A stretch of 64,000 nucleotides of DNA from Pseudokordiimonas caeni (GCF_026719705.1 NZ_JAPPRR010000001.1:1465255-1529254), one strand, 5' to 3'; counted from the stretch's first letter, positions 29,131 through 39,041 are shown. Made by a program: numbers and translations. Notes: generated by a model from the sequence alone, not told the origin.

Positions 29131-29506
29131 GCTAGCAGCACGCTTTTTCAAACTTGGGGCCTTATATGGCCTGATCGGTATCGCCCTTGGCGTTTACATG
29201 GGGGCAAGCCACGACCATAGCCAGATGCCGACCCATGCCCACCTGAACCTTCTCGGGTTCGTTTCGATGATGCTTTTCGGCGCCTATTACCGCCTGCATC
29301 CCGCTGCCAACCACACGATGCTGGCACGGATGCATTTCTGGCTGTCGAACATCGGGCTGTGGATGATGATTGTTGGCCTGTTCGTCATGTTCAGCGGCAA
29401 TATGGAAGCCGAGCCGCTCACGGCCGTGGGCTCCATCATCGTGCTCATCTCGATGGCAATGTTTGTGGCCGTAACGCTGCGGACCAAAACGCCAACGGCT
29501 TACTAA
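29129..29506 (+). CDS. Small haem-copper-oxidase-like membrane protein
   Basis: 125-aa protein with four hydrophobic segments. The THAHLNLLGFVSMMLFGAYY segment resembles the first helices of cbb3/NO-reductase subunit I-like proteins, in which His in the HxHLNLLG context can bind haem. The remaining catalytic His residues of a real oxidase are absent. Function unknown. It stands alone after mfd and starts inside an inverted repeat. Confidence 0.6.
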   Translation: MLAARFFKLGALYGLIGIALGVYMGASHDHSQMPTHAHLNLLGFVSMMLFGAYYRLHPAANHTMLARMHFWLSNIGLWMMIVGLFVMFSGNMEAEPLTAVGSIIVLISMAMFVAVTLRTKTPTAY

Positions 29507-29524
29507 GCCAGCACACTCAAACTT

Positions 29525-30166
29525 TCAGGCGCCCGCTGCGGCGGTCGCCTGCGCATGGTCGATCACTTTCACAAGCTCGCCATGGTCCTGCGCGCCGGAT
29601 ACGGCAAAGCGACCATCGAAAATGAAGAAGGGCACGCCCTGCACGCCCATCCGGTGCGCCTCAGCCACTTCCGCCTGAACGGCGTCCTTGTCCGCGTCAC
29701 TCGCCAGCAGATCGGTCACCAGCGTGTGGTCCATCCCTGCCCGTTCTGCGATATCGGCGAGCAACTCGCGGTCCCCCAGAAACGCACCTTCCTCGAAATA
29801 GGCACGCATCAGCCCCTCGACGACAAGGTCCTGCTTGCCGGGCGCCAGCGCCCAGCGGATCAGGCGGTGGGCGTCCAGCGTGTTGGCGATCCTTGCCGGA
29901 CGCTCGAAATCGAAGGCGATGCCCAGCGCCTCACCCCGCGCGATCAGATGCTTCCGCGCCTGTTGGAACTGCGGGCTGTCGCCAAATTTCTGCGCGTAAT
30001 AGGTGGCCCGGTCCACGCCTTCGGCTGGCGTTTCGGCGCTCAACTGATAAGGCCGCCAGCGCACACCGGTGACCGCCGCCGGCCGCGCAGCGACCGCGAG
30101 GTCCAGTTCCCGTTTGCCGACGAAGCACCAGGGGCAGACCACATCGATCACCGTATCGATCAGCAT
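29525..30166 (-). CDS. DsbA-family (FrnE-like) oxidoreductase
   Basis: 213-aa thioredoxin-fold protein of the FrnE / 2-hydroxychromene-2-carboxylate isomerase group. The active-site CPWC lies at residues 11-14 in DVVCPWCFVGK, a helical insertion follows, and the cis-Pro loop is MGVQGVPFFIFDGRFAVSGAQ. No signal peptide, so it is cytoplasmic, unlike true DsbA. Likely role in thiol redox or stress tolerance. It converges on the gene to its left. Confidence 0.88.
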   Translation of the reverse strand: MLIDTVIDVVCPWCFVGKRELDLAVAARPAAVTGVRWRPYQLSAETPAEGVDRATYYAQKFGDSPQFQQARKHLIARGEALGIAFDFERPARIANTLDAHRLIRWALAPGKQDLVVEGLMRAYFEEGAFLGDRELLADIAERAGMDHTLVTDLLASDADKDAVQAEVAEAHRMGVQGVPFFIFDGRFAVSGAQDHGELVKVIDHAQATAAAGA

Positions 30167-30254
30167 CGCTTACTTCCTTCAAATTGCGCACACGCATTAA
30201 ACAGAGCTTTACCCTTTCACCTTATGGTCAGCTAATCAAGGAGGAGAAGCCACC

Positions 30255-30584
30255 GTGATCGACGCCCTAAACATTGCCGCAAATGGCCTCATCCAGTCCG
30301 AAAAACGGGCGACGGATGTGGCGCGCAAGATCATTGACGACACAACGGCGGCGGCCAATTTCTCCCTCGATGACCTGCCCGAAGGCGCCAACACGGCTGC
30401 CGTGGCTACCGCCACCGGCGGCAGCGGCAAGCTTTCAGGCGGCCCCGGTTTCGGCGACCTGATCCAGCATATGGTAGACCTGAAGACGGAAAAGCATGTC
30501 TTTGCCGCCAACGCGAAGGTCTTCAGCTCGATCGACGAAACGCTCGATGAAGGCCTCGGTCGCCTTCTGGACGACAAGGGCTGA
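30255..30584 (+). CDS. Short flagellar rod/hook-like protein
   Basis: 109-aa protein. The N-terminus ([21 protein letters not shown]) and C-terminus ([18 protein letters not shown]) match the two terminal helices shared by FlgB/FlgC/FlgG-type axial proteins, but almost no middle domain separates them. It could be a degenerate or specialised rod-like protein, or not flagellar at all. It lies 79 bp upstream of the NAD kinase gene on the same strand. A GGAGGAG-like ribosome site precedes it. Confidence 0.65.
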   Translation: MIDALNIAANGLIQSEKRATDVARKIIDDTTAAANFSLDDLPEGANTAAVATATGGSGKLSGGPGFGDLIQHMVDLKTEKHVFAANAKVFSSIDETLDEGLGRLLDDKG

Positions 30585-30663
30585 CGAAGCCCCATCGTTC
30601 GATTCCTTCTGGAACTCCTCACCCGAACGCCTATACTCTCGCCCCGAGGGAGTATTGCTCAGT

Positions 30664-31422
30664 ATGAAAATAGCCATCATTTCCAGCGAGTTCGGCGAAG
30701 CTGCGAAAGCAGCCGCCCGTCTGCGCAGCCACTATCCTGTGGTGGGCACCCGCGAGGCCGAGGTGATCGTCGCCCTTGGCGGCGATGGCTTCATGCTGCA
30801 AACCCTGCATGCCTATATGAACCAGAATGTGCCCATCTTCGGGATGAACAAGGGTACCGTCGGCTTCCTGATGAACGAATATGAAGAGGAAGGCCTGATC
30901 GAGCGGATCAAGGCGGCCACCAACTTCACGATCCATCCCTTGCGGATGCGCGCCACCACCTGCGACGGCGAAACGATCGAATATATGGCGGTGAACGAGG
31001 TATCCCTCCTGCGCGAAACCCGGCAGGCCGCCAAGATCCGCGTTTCCATCGACGGCACCGAACGTATCCCCGAACTGGTGGGTGACGGCATCCTCGTGGC
31101 CACGCCCGCCGGCAGCACGGCTTATAATCTTTCCGCCAATGGCCCGATCATTCCGCTCGGCGCTGATCTCATGGCGCTCACCCCCCTTGCCGCCTTCCGC
31201 CCGCGTCGCTGGCGCGGGGCATTGCTGCCGCACAATGTGTCGGTCGAGCTTGTGGTAATGGACCCGAGCAAACGGCCGGTTTCCGCGGTCGCCGATATGC
31301 ATGAGGTGCGCGATGTGCGCAAGGTGGTGGTCGAGGAAGCCCGCGATATCCGGATTAATCTTTTGTTCGATAGCGAACATAACCTCGCCGAACGTATCTT
31401 CGGCGAGCAGTTTGTACACTGA
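30664..31422 (+). CDS. nadK: NAD kinase
   Basis: 252-aa cytoplasmic enzyme phosphorylating NAD to NADP. The GGDG motif is in [15 protein letters not shown], followed by [14 protein letters not shown], the NEVSLLRET segment and [16 protein letters not shown], all family hallmarks. ATG 30664 is chosen. The frame is open well upstream, but that part overlaps the preceding gene and lacks homology. Confidence 0.95.
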   Translation: MKIAIISSEFGEAAKAAARLRSHYPVVGTREAEVIVALGGDGFMLQTLHAYMNQNVPIFGMNKGTVGFLMNEYEEEGLIERIKAATNFTIHPLRMRATTCDGETIEYMAVNEVSLLRETRQAAKIRVSIDGTERIPELVGDGILVATPAGSTAYNLSANGPIIPLGADLMALTPLAAFRPRRWRGALLPHNVSVELVVMDPSKRPVSAVADMHEVRDVRKVVVEEARDIRINLLFDSEHNLAERIFGEQFVH

Positions 31423-31454
31423 GCCAACAACATAAACCAAATTGGGGGGCTAAC

Positions 31455-32954
31455 ATGAGACCCATGAAATACCTGACCGGGCTGCTGATGGCAGCGCTGG
31501 TCATGAGCGGGCCGGCTTTTGCCGACGACAAGAAAGAAGAGGCTGCAAAGCCCGTCGGTGAACCCAAGGTCTTCGAGACGACCCACAAGGGCACCTTCGG
31601 CGGCACCGCCGTCAGCTACAAGGCTGTCGCGGGAGAGACCTACCTCAAGGATGAAAACGGCGAGCCGACCGCTGCCATTTTCTCCACGAGCTATATCCGC
31701 ACCGATGTGAAAGATACTGTTTCCCGCCCTGTCTTCTTCGTCTTCAACGGCGGCCCAGGCTCGGCGAGCGTGTGGCTGCATATGGGTCTTTACGGCCCCA
31801 AGCGCATCATCGTGCCGTCGGACGCCAAGGATGATGGCGCCGCGCCCTTCAAGCTTGTCGACAACCCGGATTCGATCCTCGATCAGGTCGACATGGTCTT
31901 CATCGACCCCGTCGGCACCGGCTGGTCGCGTGCCATCGGCAAGGGCAAAAGCGAGGACTTCTGGGGCGTGAAGGAAGACGCCAAGTCGGTCGCGGAATTC
32001 ATCCGCATCTGGCTGCAGAAGAACAATCGCTGGAACAGCCCCAAATATCTGTCGGGCGAAAGCTATGGCACCACGCGTGCCGCCGCTCTCCTGAATGAAC
32101 TTCAGGGCAGCTATACCGATATCGCCATCAACGGCGTGGCGCTGATTTCCTCGATCCTCGATTTCTCGTGGGACAGCTATGACCCCGGCCAGACACGCGC
32201 CTATATCGGCTATCTGCCGACGATGGCCGCCACCGCCTGGTATCACGGCCTTGTCAGCCACGAAGGCCGCACGCTTGAAGGCTATATCGAGGAAGTCCGC
32301 CAATTCGCGCTTGGCGACTATGCGACCGCCCTTCTCCTTGGCAACCGCCTGCCGAAGGCGAAGTTCAACGAGATTGCCGAGAAGGTGGCAGGCTACACAG
32401 GCCTGAAACTTCAGTATGTGAAAAATGCGAACCTGCGCGTTCACTATTACAAGTATCTGAAGGAACTGCGCCGCGATGAAGGCCTCACCGTTGGCCGCCT
32501 TGATGGCCGCTATCTCGGCCGCGACTATGAAGGCACGGGCGAGCATTTCGACAATGACCCGTCCTTCTATGGCATCGATTCCGCCTACAACGCCGGCACG
32601 ATGCATTATTTCCAGAATGACCTGAAGGTCGATATCGAGCGCAAGTTCACCGTGATCGGCGGCGTGCGCAACTGGAAGGGCCTCGAATATGGCGGTTATG
32701 ACGGCGGTTTCGTGAATGTCGCCCAGCATGTGGGCCAGGCCCAGCGCGAGAACAGCGGCATCAAGATCCTGGTAGCGAACGGCTATTACGACTTCGCAAC
32801 CCCCTTCTTTGCGACCGAGAATACCTTCAACGACAATGGTATCGACACCGCGAAGGTCACTTTCACCTATTATGAATCCGGCCACATGATGTATGCCCAC
32901 GAGCCGAGCTTCCAGCAGCTCGTGAAAGATGTGCGGGATTTCATCAGGAAGTAA
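31455..32954 (+). CDS. Secreted S10-family serine carboxypeptidase
   Basis: 499-aa protein with a signal peptide (about 22 residues ending at PAFA). Serine carboxypeptidase motifs: FNGGPGSASVWLHMGLYGP (oxyanion region), FIDPVGTGWS, the nucleophile Ser in LSGESYGTTRAAALL, and the C-terminal His in YESGHMMYAHEP. The Asp of the triad is probably in ANGYYDFATPF. A periplasmic peptidase of the bacterial S10 branch; substrate not predictable. Confidence 0.9.
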   Translation: MRPMKYLTGLLMAALVMSGPAFADDKKEEAAKPVGEPKVFETTHKGTFGGTAVSYKAVAGETYLKDENGEPTAAIFSTSYIRTDVKDTVSRPVFFVFNGGPGSASVWLHMGLYGPKRIIVPSDAKDDGAAPFKLVDNPDSILDQVDMVFIDPVGTGWSRAIGKGKSEDFWGVKEDAKSVAEFIRIWLQKNNRWNSPKYLSGESYGTTRAAALLNELQGSYTDIAINGVALISSILDFSWDSYDPGQTRAYIGYLPTMAATAWYHGLVSHEGRTLEGYIEEVRQFALGDYATALLLGNRLPKAKFNEIAEKVAGYTGLKLQYVKNANLRVHYYKYLKELRRDEGLTVGRLDGRYLGRDYEGTGEHFDNDPSFYGIDSAYNAGTMHYFQNDLKVDIERKFTVIGGVRNWKGLEYGGYDGGFVNVAQHVGQAQRENSGIKILVANGYYDFATPFFATENTFNDNGIDTAKVTFTYYESGHMMYAHEPSFQQLVKDVRDFIRK

Positions 32955-32963
32955 AAAACATAT

Positions 32964-32995
32964 GAGGCTCACCTGCTGCCTGATGGGTGAGCCTC
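32964..32995. terminator. Hairpin terminator between convergent genes
   Basis: A 10-bp stem GAGGCTCACC / GGTGAGCCTC with a 12-nt loop. On the minus strand it is followed by ATATGTTTTTT and would end the 33.0-33.6 kb gene. The plus-strand tail is weaker. Confidence 0.7.
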
Positions 32996-33001
32996 TCTCC
33001 T

Positions 33002-33625
33002 CTAGAACCTCTGTGACAGAAGATTTGCATCTACCTGTTCAAAATCTGGCAATTCATTCTTGAATACTGCCTCGTACAACAGGTCTATGAACAATTTCCC
33101 CTTACCAAAAATGAAATTTATATCTTCCGATACTTGGCTCTTAACTTCTGGGTCGGAAAAATCCATCCCCTCCACCCGCCTGAAGCCATTGCCAAGATCC
33201 ATAGCGATCAAACCAACCTTAGAAGAAAAACTCAAAAGTGTTCCCATTTCATCATTCTCATAGAATTTAATCTCTTCGTCACACACGGAGCCATCCTCGT
33301 ATGCCCTCCTTCTAGATTCCTCCTCTTCATTATAGTTATTGAGTAATCTTACAAATATCTTTCTGTGATCGTGCAGTATTTTAAATTGAAAATTTTTTCT
33401 ATTCATCTCAATTGATTTATTGACTTGATACCCAACCGCAACAACAGCCGCGAAGCCAGTCAGCATTGTCGCTAAACCCTCAAAGACAGCCTCAGCCTCA
33501 AGGCCTACTCCCTTGGTAAGTACGAGCAAGGGAAATGCGCCTAATGTTGTACCAGCCAATCCACCCAAGAAGACCAAAGATGTATCCCTATAGCCTTGAA
33601 TAAGCCTATCAAGTTTGCCCCACAT
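33002..33625 (-). CDS. Hypothetical membrane protein, AT-rich
   Basis: 207-aa protein not recognised. Two hydrophobic segments near the N-terminus (VFLGGLAGTTLGAFPLLVL and TMLTGFAAVVAVGYQV) are followed by a charged cytoplasmic part, Glu/Arg-rich around NEEEESRRR. ATG 33625 has GGAG 9 nt upstream; an upstream in-frame start at 33661 is possible. Base composition is clearly more AT-rich than the flanks, matching the acyltransferase segment beyond the repeat, so horizontal acquisition is likely. Confidence 0.6.
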   Translation of the reverse strand: MWGKLDRLIQGYRDTSLVFLGGLAGTTLGAFPLLVLTKGVGLEAEAVFEGLATMLTGFAAVVAVGYQVNKSIEMNRKNFQFKILHDHRKIFVRLLNNYNEEEESRRRAYEDGSVCDEEIKFYENDEMGTLLSFSSKVGLIAMDLGNGFRRVEGMDFSDPEVKSQVSEDINFIFGKGKLFIDLLYEAVFKNELPDFEQVDANLLSQRF

Positions 33626-33722
33626 CTGATCTTTCTCCAGTCGCAAATTATTGCAGCCCAACCATCACCAGCTAAAAGCGAATATAGAAAGTGCGCAACC
33701 CTAAGGATACAGCAAGCCAAAT

Positions 33723-33945
33723 AAAGAGGGGGCCTCGAAGGCTTGTCGCCTGAGGCCCCGCTCCTCCCGTCCCGATCTTGTGATCGGTGATTATCCCTGC
33801 AGTCTCAGATGAAATTGTCGTCCGCGGCGGCGCCGTCCGAAAGGGGCAGGCGCACAGTGAAGCGGCTGCCCTCGCCCACACTGCTTTCCAGCGTCAGGTC
33901 GCCGTCCAACCGCCGCGCCAATTCGCGCGAGATATGCAGGCCAAG
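33723..33945. repeat. 223-bp direct repeat, left copy
   Basis: Matches 36069-36291 with a single difference (A at 33909 versus T at 36255). It contains the last 46 codons and terminator of the histidine-kinase gene. It separates two AT-rich genes and directly adjoins the 3' end of the acyltransferase gene. Confidence 0.95.
33805..33945 (-). pseudogene. 3' fragment of PAS histidine-kinase gene
   Basis: Encodes the last 46 residues of the kinase at 36151-37863 (ending in AAADDNFI then stop) with one Met-to-Leu change, but no start and no upstream part. The terminator hairpin copy lies at 33729-33759. It is a duplication remnant, not an expressed gene. Confidence 0.9.
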
Positions 33946-33955
33946 ATTTGCTCTG

Positions 33956-35983
33956 CTAATTGCCGGTCGGTGGAATGGCGATCAATTTCTCAGCCAAAGT
34001 CCGAGCTGCATCCAATGACGGATGATTACTGTCAAAATACATCGGGACGCCATTTCTTATCGCCCAACATGTTTGCCTGTCGCAGAATGAAGATGTCGGA
34101 TCAAACAAAACAACATTACTAGGCCACACCGTCTCGCGGAACTTCTTGAGCACAAATTCATTTCTTTCTTTATAGTAGGAATAGGAACTACCAAGAAGGC
34201 CATATGAATGCATATAACTGAAGTAAAATTTCCTATCTTTTGATTCGATTAAATCACTATTTACTTCTTTATAAATAAGATTTCTGATGTCTGAACGAAT
34301 CTCTGGAATTGGCAGCATTACAAAAACTCTTCTCTTTTTTTGCGCCAGAAGGGAAATCGTCCGCGCGAAATCCTGCCACAAAGCCTCACGCGGACTTATC
34401 CCGCCAGGAACGATTATGTCAGGTTGCTCATCTGGCAGAGAAAGAGGACGCCCCTTCAAACTACCAAAGAAATATAGCCCGTAACGGTATCCTACAACAA
34501 CGTTCTGCAAATCAAAATTACCCATAATGTCTTCTATGGCTCTGTTATTCCACCTCACGCAATCATGGTCACTGCGACTGTCGTAATTGAGAGACGGATA
34601 ACACTGACTAAACGAATATTGCTTAACCCCCTCCCCCTTTTCTCTCAATTGTTCGGCCAAAGCATATGAAAGCTCAACCACATGGCTATCCCCCCATACT
34701 GCCCAAGTAGCCTTCTCATCAAAATAAGAGCAAACTTTCTCTGGAGACCAGGTTCTAAGCGATGAAAAATGACAGGTTTCTCTATAGGGACTGATCTCTA
34801 TTTTTCCTGCCAATGCGTTCGTTTCGGTCAGATAACGCTGCGGCAAGCCGTTAGTCAGTCTTACAAACCCAGCTACAGCAATGATAGCCGATACCGCAAA
34901 AGTGCTAATCAAAAACACCTGCTTCTGACGTAGTTCAATGTGGGCGCTCGCGTTTGATTTCGCCCCCTTTCGTAATTTACGAAACGGCGTCTCTACGTAT
35001 TTCCAAGTTAGGTGAGAAAGAAAGAACACCAACAATAGGAGGACAACATAATCAAACTCCGAAACAGCAACGCTCGACGAGAGTCTATAGAAGGCAAAAA
35101 TTGGCTGGTGCCAAAGGTAGGCGCTGTAACTAATCAATCCAACCCATACCATGGGCCGAATGCCCAACACGCGAGAAGCGATAGAACCTTCCGCGCCGAA
35201 CAGTATGACTAGCGTAGCTCCCCCGACTGGCAATAGCGTCAATAAAGATGGATTCGGAGTATGCTCATCAAAAAAAATGACCGCTGCAGCAATTGCACAT
35301 AGGCCCAGAAACGCGATCCAGTCATTTGGCTTAGGCAACCCAACACGTGTCACATAGACAGCTGCCAAGGCTCCCGCCAGTAGCTCCCACGCCCTTGTTA
35401 TAGGCATATAGAATGTAGCTGCAGGATGACTTCTAACGAGCCATTCTGCCAAGCCAAGACTAACAAAAAAACCAATCACGAGACATGGCACGAACAACCT
35501 TGGTCGATACTTAACCAAAAAATACACAAGAATAGGGAAAACAATATAAAATTGCTCCTCGACACCTAAGCTCCACGTATGAAGCATTGGCCTTTCACCT
35601 GAGTCAAATCCGAAATAGTCCCCTTTTTCGTAGAAGAAAACATTAGCAATAAACAGCATTACAAAAATAATACTATTTACAAATTCCAACATTCTATCGG
35701 GTTCTAACAAAAAAAATGCAATAATTAAGCTAAAAAACAAAACAAAACAAAGAGATGGTAATATTCTTCGTGCCCTAGCTTCATAAAAATTCAGAACAGA
35801 ATAACTGCCATTCAAAACATCTCTATACAGAATGGACGTGATCAAAAATCCGCTTATCACAAAAAAAACATCAACCCCCACAAATCCTCCATGAAAATAG
35901 GGAAACTTGGCGTGGTTAAATAAAACTGCGAGAACTGAAATCGCTCTTAGTCCGTCAATTTCTCTACGATATGCAATTGCCAT
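33956..35983 (-). CDS. OafA/YrhL-type acyltransferase with SGNH domain
   Basis: 675-aa inner-membrane O-acyltransferase. The acyltransferase-3 domain (about residues 1-350, roughly ten TM helices) starts with [20 protein letters not shown] and contains [17 protein letters not shown]. The C-terminal SGNH domain (about 390-675) has [15 protein letters not shown] and the [11 protein letters not shown] Asp/His pair. Such proteins acetylate O-antigen, capsule or peptidoglycan. Strongly AT-rich with AT-ending codons, unlike the neighbours, and bracketed by the 223-bp repeat: a recent import. Confidence 0.9.
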   Translation of the reverse strand: MAIAYRREIDGLRAISVLAVLFNHAKFPYFHGGFVGVDVFFVISGFLITSILYRDVLNGSYSVLNFYEARARRILPSLCFVLFFSLIIAFFLLEPDRMLEFVNSIIFVMLFIANVFFYEKGDYFGFDSGERPMLHTWSLGVEEQFYIVFPILVYFLVKYRPRLFVPCLVIGFFVSLGLAEWLVRSHPAATFYMPITRAWELLAGALAAVYVTRVGLPKPNDWIAFLGLCAIAAAVIFFDEHTPNPSLLTLLPVGGATLVILFGAEGSIASRVLGIRPMVWVGLISYSAYLWHQPIFAFYRLSSSVAVSEFDYVVLLLLVFFLSHLTWKYVETPFRKLRKGAKSNASAHIELRQKQVFLISTFAVSAIIAVAGFVRLTNGLPQRYLTETNALAGKIEISPYRETCHFSSLRTWSPEKVCSYFDEKATWAVWGDSHVVELSYALAEQLREKGEGVKQYSFSQCYPSLNYDSRSDHDCVRWNNRAIEDIMGNFDLQNVVVGYRYGLYFFGSLKGRPLSLPDEQPDIIVPGGISPREALWQDFARTISLLAQKKRRVFVMLPIPEIRSDIRNLIYKEVNSDLIESKDRKFYFSYMHSYGLLGSSYSYYKERNEFVLKKFRETVWPSNVVLFDPTSSFCDRQTCWAIRNGVPMYFDSNHPSLDAARTLAEKLIAIPPTGN

Positions 35984-36068
35984 ACTTTTTCTCTCAGTTA
36001 GAAATCAGCTACACGAGCTGACAACCATTAATTTGGATAATCTCAAAAAACGAAGACCAATCAAGAAC

Positions 36069-36291
36069 AAAGAGGGGGCCTCGAAGGCTTGTCGCCTGAG
36101 GCCCCGCTCCTCCCGTCCCGATCTTGTGATCGGTGATTATCCCTGCAGTCTCAGATGAAATTGTCGTCCGCGGCGGCGCCGTCCGAAAGGGGCAGGCGCA
36201 CAGTGAAGCGGCTGCCCTCGCCCACACTGCTTTCCAGCGTCAGGTCGCCGTCCATCCGCCGCGCCAATTCGCGCGAGATATGCAGGCCAAG
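36069..36291. repeat. 223-bp direct repeat, right copy
   Basis: The parental copy, forming the 3' end and terminator of the intact histidine-kinase gene. The offset to the left copy is exactly 2346 bp. The segment in between is AT-rich and carries the acyltransferase gene. Confidence 0.95.
36075..36105 (-). terminator. Terminator of the histidine-kinase gene
   Basis: GGGGCCTC / GAGGCCCC outer stem and AGGC / GCCT inner stem, followed on the minus strand by a CT-rich tail with TTTG. A second copy in the left repeat is at 33729-33759. Confidence 0.65.
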
Positions 36292-37863
36292 GCCGGTGCC
36301 TTCCTGTTTGCGCGAATAGACGTCGTCCGTCACCTGATGGAATTTCTCGAAAACCTTCGGCTGGTTTTCCTCCGAAATACCGATGCCAGTATCCCAGATC
36401 GTCAGCTCCACGATATTTTCGTCGCGGTTTTCAGCAATTTCGCAGCCGATGGTGCCGCCCTCGGGTGTGAACTTCACGGCGTTCGAGAGAAGATTGACGA
36501 TGATCTGAGTGGTGCGCCGGTCATCCGCCTTGATGACAACATCGGTGGTGGTGGCCAGAAGCCCTTCCACATCGATCTGCTTCTTGCGGGCGGCTTCCAC
36601 ATTCATCTGCACGGCCTTCATCAGCACGCGCTCAAGCGGCAGTTCATCGATCAGCAGCGACAGGCCACCGCTTTCAATGACCGCCACATCCAGAATGTCG
36701 TTTATGAGGCCAAGCAGATGCTGGCCTGATTTGCGAATATCCGCCGCATAGGCGAGATAGGCATCTTCAAGCTCGCCAAAGGCCTTGCGCTCGAAGCTTT
36801 CGGCAAAGCCGATGATGGCATTGAGGGGCGTGCGCAGTTCATGGCTCATGGCCGCCAGGAATTCGTTCTTGGCGCGCAGTGCAGTGGTCGCCTGCGCAGT
36901 TGCGTCATCAAGCGCGATATTCTTGCGGGTCAATTCGGTCAGAAGCTTTTCAAGCCGTTCCTGGTTCTGCCGCGCGTCGTTCGCCTGCTTGTAGCGCTCG
37001 GTCACATCCATGCCGACGCCGCGATAGCCACGGAATTCGCCGCTCGCGCGCTCGAACACCGGCACAGCGGACAAGTGGAATTTCAGTTCGTGCCCGTCAT
37101 GGGTTTCCACCACGAAAAGCTGGTCCCGGAAGGGCTTGCGCATCTTGATGGCGCGCGGGCCATCGGAATGGCCTTCAAGATTGGCCTCAAAGCGGCCGAA
37201 CTGATGGAACTCGGCGCCCACAAACAGCTGGGCCGGCTGGCCGACAAGCGCCGTGAAGCGATCGGAAAGCGTGGTGATCTTGAGGTCCGCCCCGCATTCG
37301 AAGAACCAGTCAGAGCTCGCGCGGGCGAAATCCTGGAAGCGCGCCTGCGTTTTCGAGGCTTCCTCAATACCGCGCACCTGCACGGTCACATCCTCGTAGG
37401 TGCCGGCAATGGCGATAATCTCGCCCTTTTCGTTGCGCACCGGCATGTGGCGACCAAGATAGACCCGCTCCTTGCCGCCGATCACGGCAACTTCTTCGGC
37501 GCGCACCGTGGCGCGGGAGGCCAGGATATCGCCGATGATGGGGGCAAGCATCGCACTGCCACGCTTGCCGCGCGTATCGGCACCGCCGGGCGCCAGAGCG
37601 GCATCGCCCAGCATATGGTCGAGCTGGCGATAATGGCTGTTCATATGGATGACGGTGCCATCAAGCGCCGCCACATAAAGGGGCAGGCTGTCGTCCACGA
37701 CGATACGGTCAATGAGGCCCAGCGCCTGTTCGTTCGCCGGCAGGCCGGCGCGGGCGGCACGGGTGATGGAAGCGCCAAAGGCCGCATCCGCTGCGTCCCC
37801 GCGGCGGCCGGTCAGATCAACGACATTCGCTGCCGCTTCAATCGTCCCTTTATCGACCTTCAT
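36151..37863 (-). CDS. PAS-domain hybrid-less sensor histidine kinase
   Basis: 570-aa soluble kinase. Two PAS-like regions (about residues 55-165 and 175-290) precede a coiled coil and the HisKA domain, with phospho-acceptor His341 in AAMSHELRTPLNAIIGF. The catalytic domain shows NLLSNAVKFTPEGG (N box), IWDTGIGIS (G1) and [13 protein letters not shown] (G2). No membrane segment and no receiver domain, so the partner regulator is elsewhere. It lies 59 bp downstream of the DUF2336 gene on the same strand, probably one transcript. Its 3' end has been duplicated. Confidence 0.92.
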   Translation of the reverse strand: MKVDKGTIEAAANVVDLTGRRGDAADAAFGASITRAARAGLPANEQALGLIDRIVVDDSLPLYVAALDGTVIHMNSHYRQLDHMLGDAALAPGGADTRGKRGSAMLAPIIGDILASRATVRAEEVAVIGGKERVYLGRHMPVRNEKGEIIAIAGTYEDVTVQVRGIEEASKTQARFQDFARASSDWFFECGADLKITTLSDRFTALVGQPAQLFVGAEFHQFGRFEANLEGHSDGPRAIKMRKPFRDQLFVVETHDGHELKFHLSAVPVFERASGEFRGYRGVGMDVTERYKQANDARQNQERLEKLLTELTRKNIALDDATAQATTALRAKNEFLAAMSHELRTPLNAIIGFAESFERKAFGELEDAYLAYAADIRKSGQHLLGLINDILDVAVIESGGLSLLIDELPLERVLMKAVQMNVEAARKKQIDVEGLLATTTDVVIKADDRRTTQIIVNLLSNAVKFTPEGGTIGCEIAENRDENIVELTIWDTGIGISEENQPKVFEKFHQVTDDVYSRKQEGTGLGLHISRELARRMDGDLTLESSVGEGSRFTVRLPLSDGAAADDNFI

Positions 37864-37922
37864 AAGCGTTCACTACCCTGTTCAGCGGCACTCTTTTGCC
37901 GGTGCCTGCCACTTTACCCGGT

Positions 37923-39041
37923 TCAACCGACCCGGTCCAATTCCTCGATCGCTGCCTGATAAGCGCTGTCGCGCTGCCAGACCTGCAAGGCCCCCTTCGC
38001 ATTCTCTTCCGTGATGGCATCGAAAAGCGCCAGGATTTCTTTCAGGAAACCCGGCGACTTCACGGTCGCGCCTTCGCGCGCCTGCACCACCAGAAGGAAG
38101 ATGCTGGTAAACTGGCTGCGGTCCACACCCACGGCTTTTGCAAGGATCGCGAAGCTTTCACCGCCGCGGTCTGAAAAGATGCGCCAGGCGGTGCGGAAAT
38201 CCACATTGCCAAGCTCGCCCATGCCCGCCACAAAAACGGCGATCCGCTGCTGGCGGAGCGAATTGATCAGGAACTGGATCGAAAGCTCGCCGTTTTCCGC
38301 CATGCGGCGCACCAGTTTCTGGGCACGTACATAGGCGCTTTCATTCTGCTGGTGGTCGACAATCGTCGTGCTGACGGCGCGTTTCACAGCCTGCTCGAGC
38401 ACCACCGGGTCGATGTCAAACTCGGTAAGGATACGCTTGCGGAGAGCTGCCGATACCCACCAATACATGCGATAGGCAAGGTCACCCGGCAGGTCGGCAC
38501 GCAACAGGAGCGGCTCCTGGAACCGGTCGACCCGGCGGCTTTCCGCCACCAGATACTCCATCGCACGCTTCGAGATATTGGCATCGTGATTGTTGAGAAG
38601 CGTCTCGATCACGTCCTCAGAGCCATATTCGACAAGCGCGTTCGACACGGCCTCCGAAAGCTCGTCGCGCATCGCAATGGACATGCGGTGCTCATCGGTG
38701 CGCATGCGGATGATTTCAATCAGGTCCGGGTCCTGCAGCAGATGGCTGCGTTCCAGAAGCGGGCGGGCGATCTCGACCTCGTCATTGGCCAGCAACCGCG
38801 CAATATCGGGGAAATCGACCCCTGCACGCACCATCGTCTCGGCCAGTTCCTTGCGGATATCGGCTTCCACCTGCCCGATGAGCTTGCCAAGAATGTCAGA
38901 CATCAGCGCGCGTTCATGTTCACTGAGACGGCCCTGATCGGAGAGGAAAAGATCGGTAATATTCTCGACAAGACGCGCCCGGGCATCGACGGACTTGCTC
39001 CGCGCCAGCAACAGAAGCTGCTTCAACTGCTCACCAGACAC
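37923..39041 (-). CDS. DUF2336 protein
   Basis: 372-aa helical cytoplasmic protein of DUF2336, a family largely confined to Alphaproteobacteria. It has HEAT-like helical repeats (SDILGKLIGQVEADIRKELA, VIETLLNNHDANISKRAMEYL) and no enzymatic motif. Function not established. Placement before a PAS kinase and close to flagellar genes suggests a signalling role, but that is only context. Confidence 0.8.
   Translation of the reverse strand: MSGEQLKQLLLLARSKSVDARARLVENITDLFLSDQGRLSEHERALMSDILGKLIGQVEADIRKELAETMVRAGVDFPDIARLLANDEVEIARPLLERSHLLQDPDLIEIIRMRTDEHRMSIAMRDELSEAVSNALVEYGSEDVIETLLNNHDANISKRAMEYLVAESRRVDRFQEPLLLRADLPGDLAYRMYWWVSAALRKRILTEFDIDPVVLEQAVKRAVSTTIVDHQQNESAYVRAQKLVRRMAENGELSIQFLINSLRQQRIAVFVAGMGELGNVDFRTAWRIFSDRGGESFAILAKAVGVDRSQFTSIFLLVVQAREGATVKSPGFLKEILALFDAITEENAKGALQVWQRDSAYQAAIEELDRVG

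Noticed and set aside
31122-32972. 616-codon open frame on the minus strand
   Set aside because: Antisense to the S10 peptidase gene and nadK end; no ribosome site or domain.
33723-36291. Composite transposon or insertion sequence
   Set aside because: The flanking repeats are direct copies of a host gene end, with no transposase, no terminal inverted repeats and no visible short target duplication.
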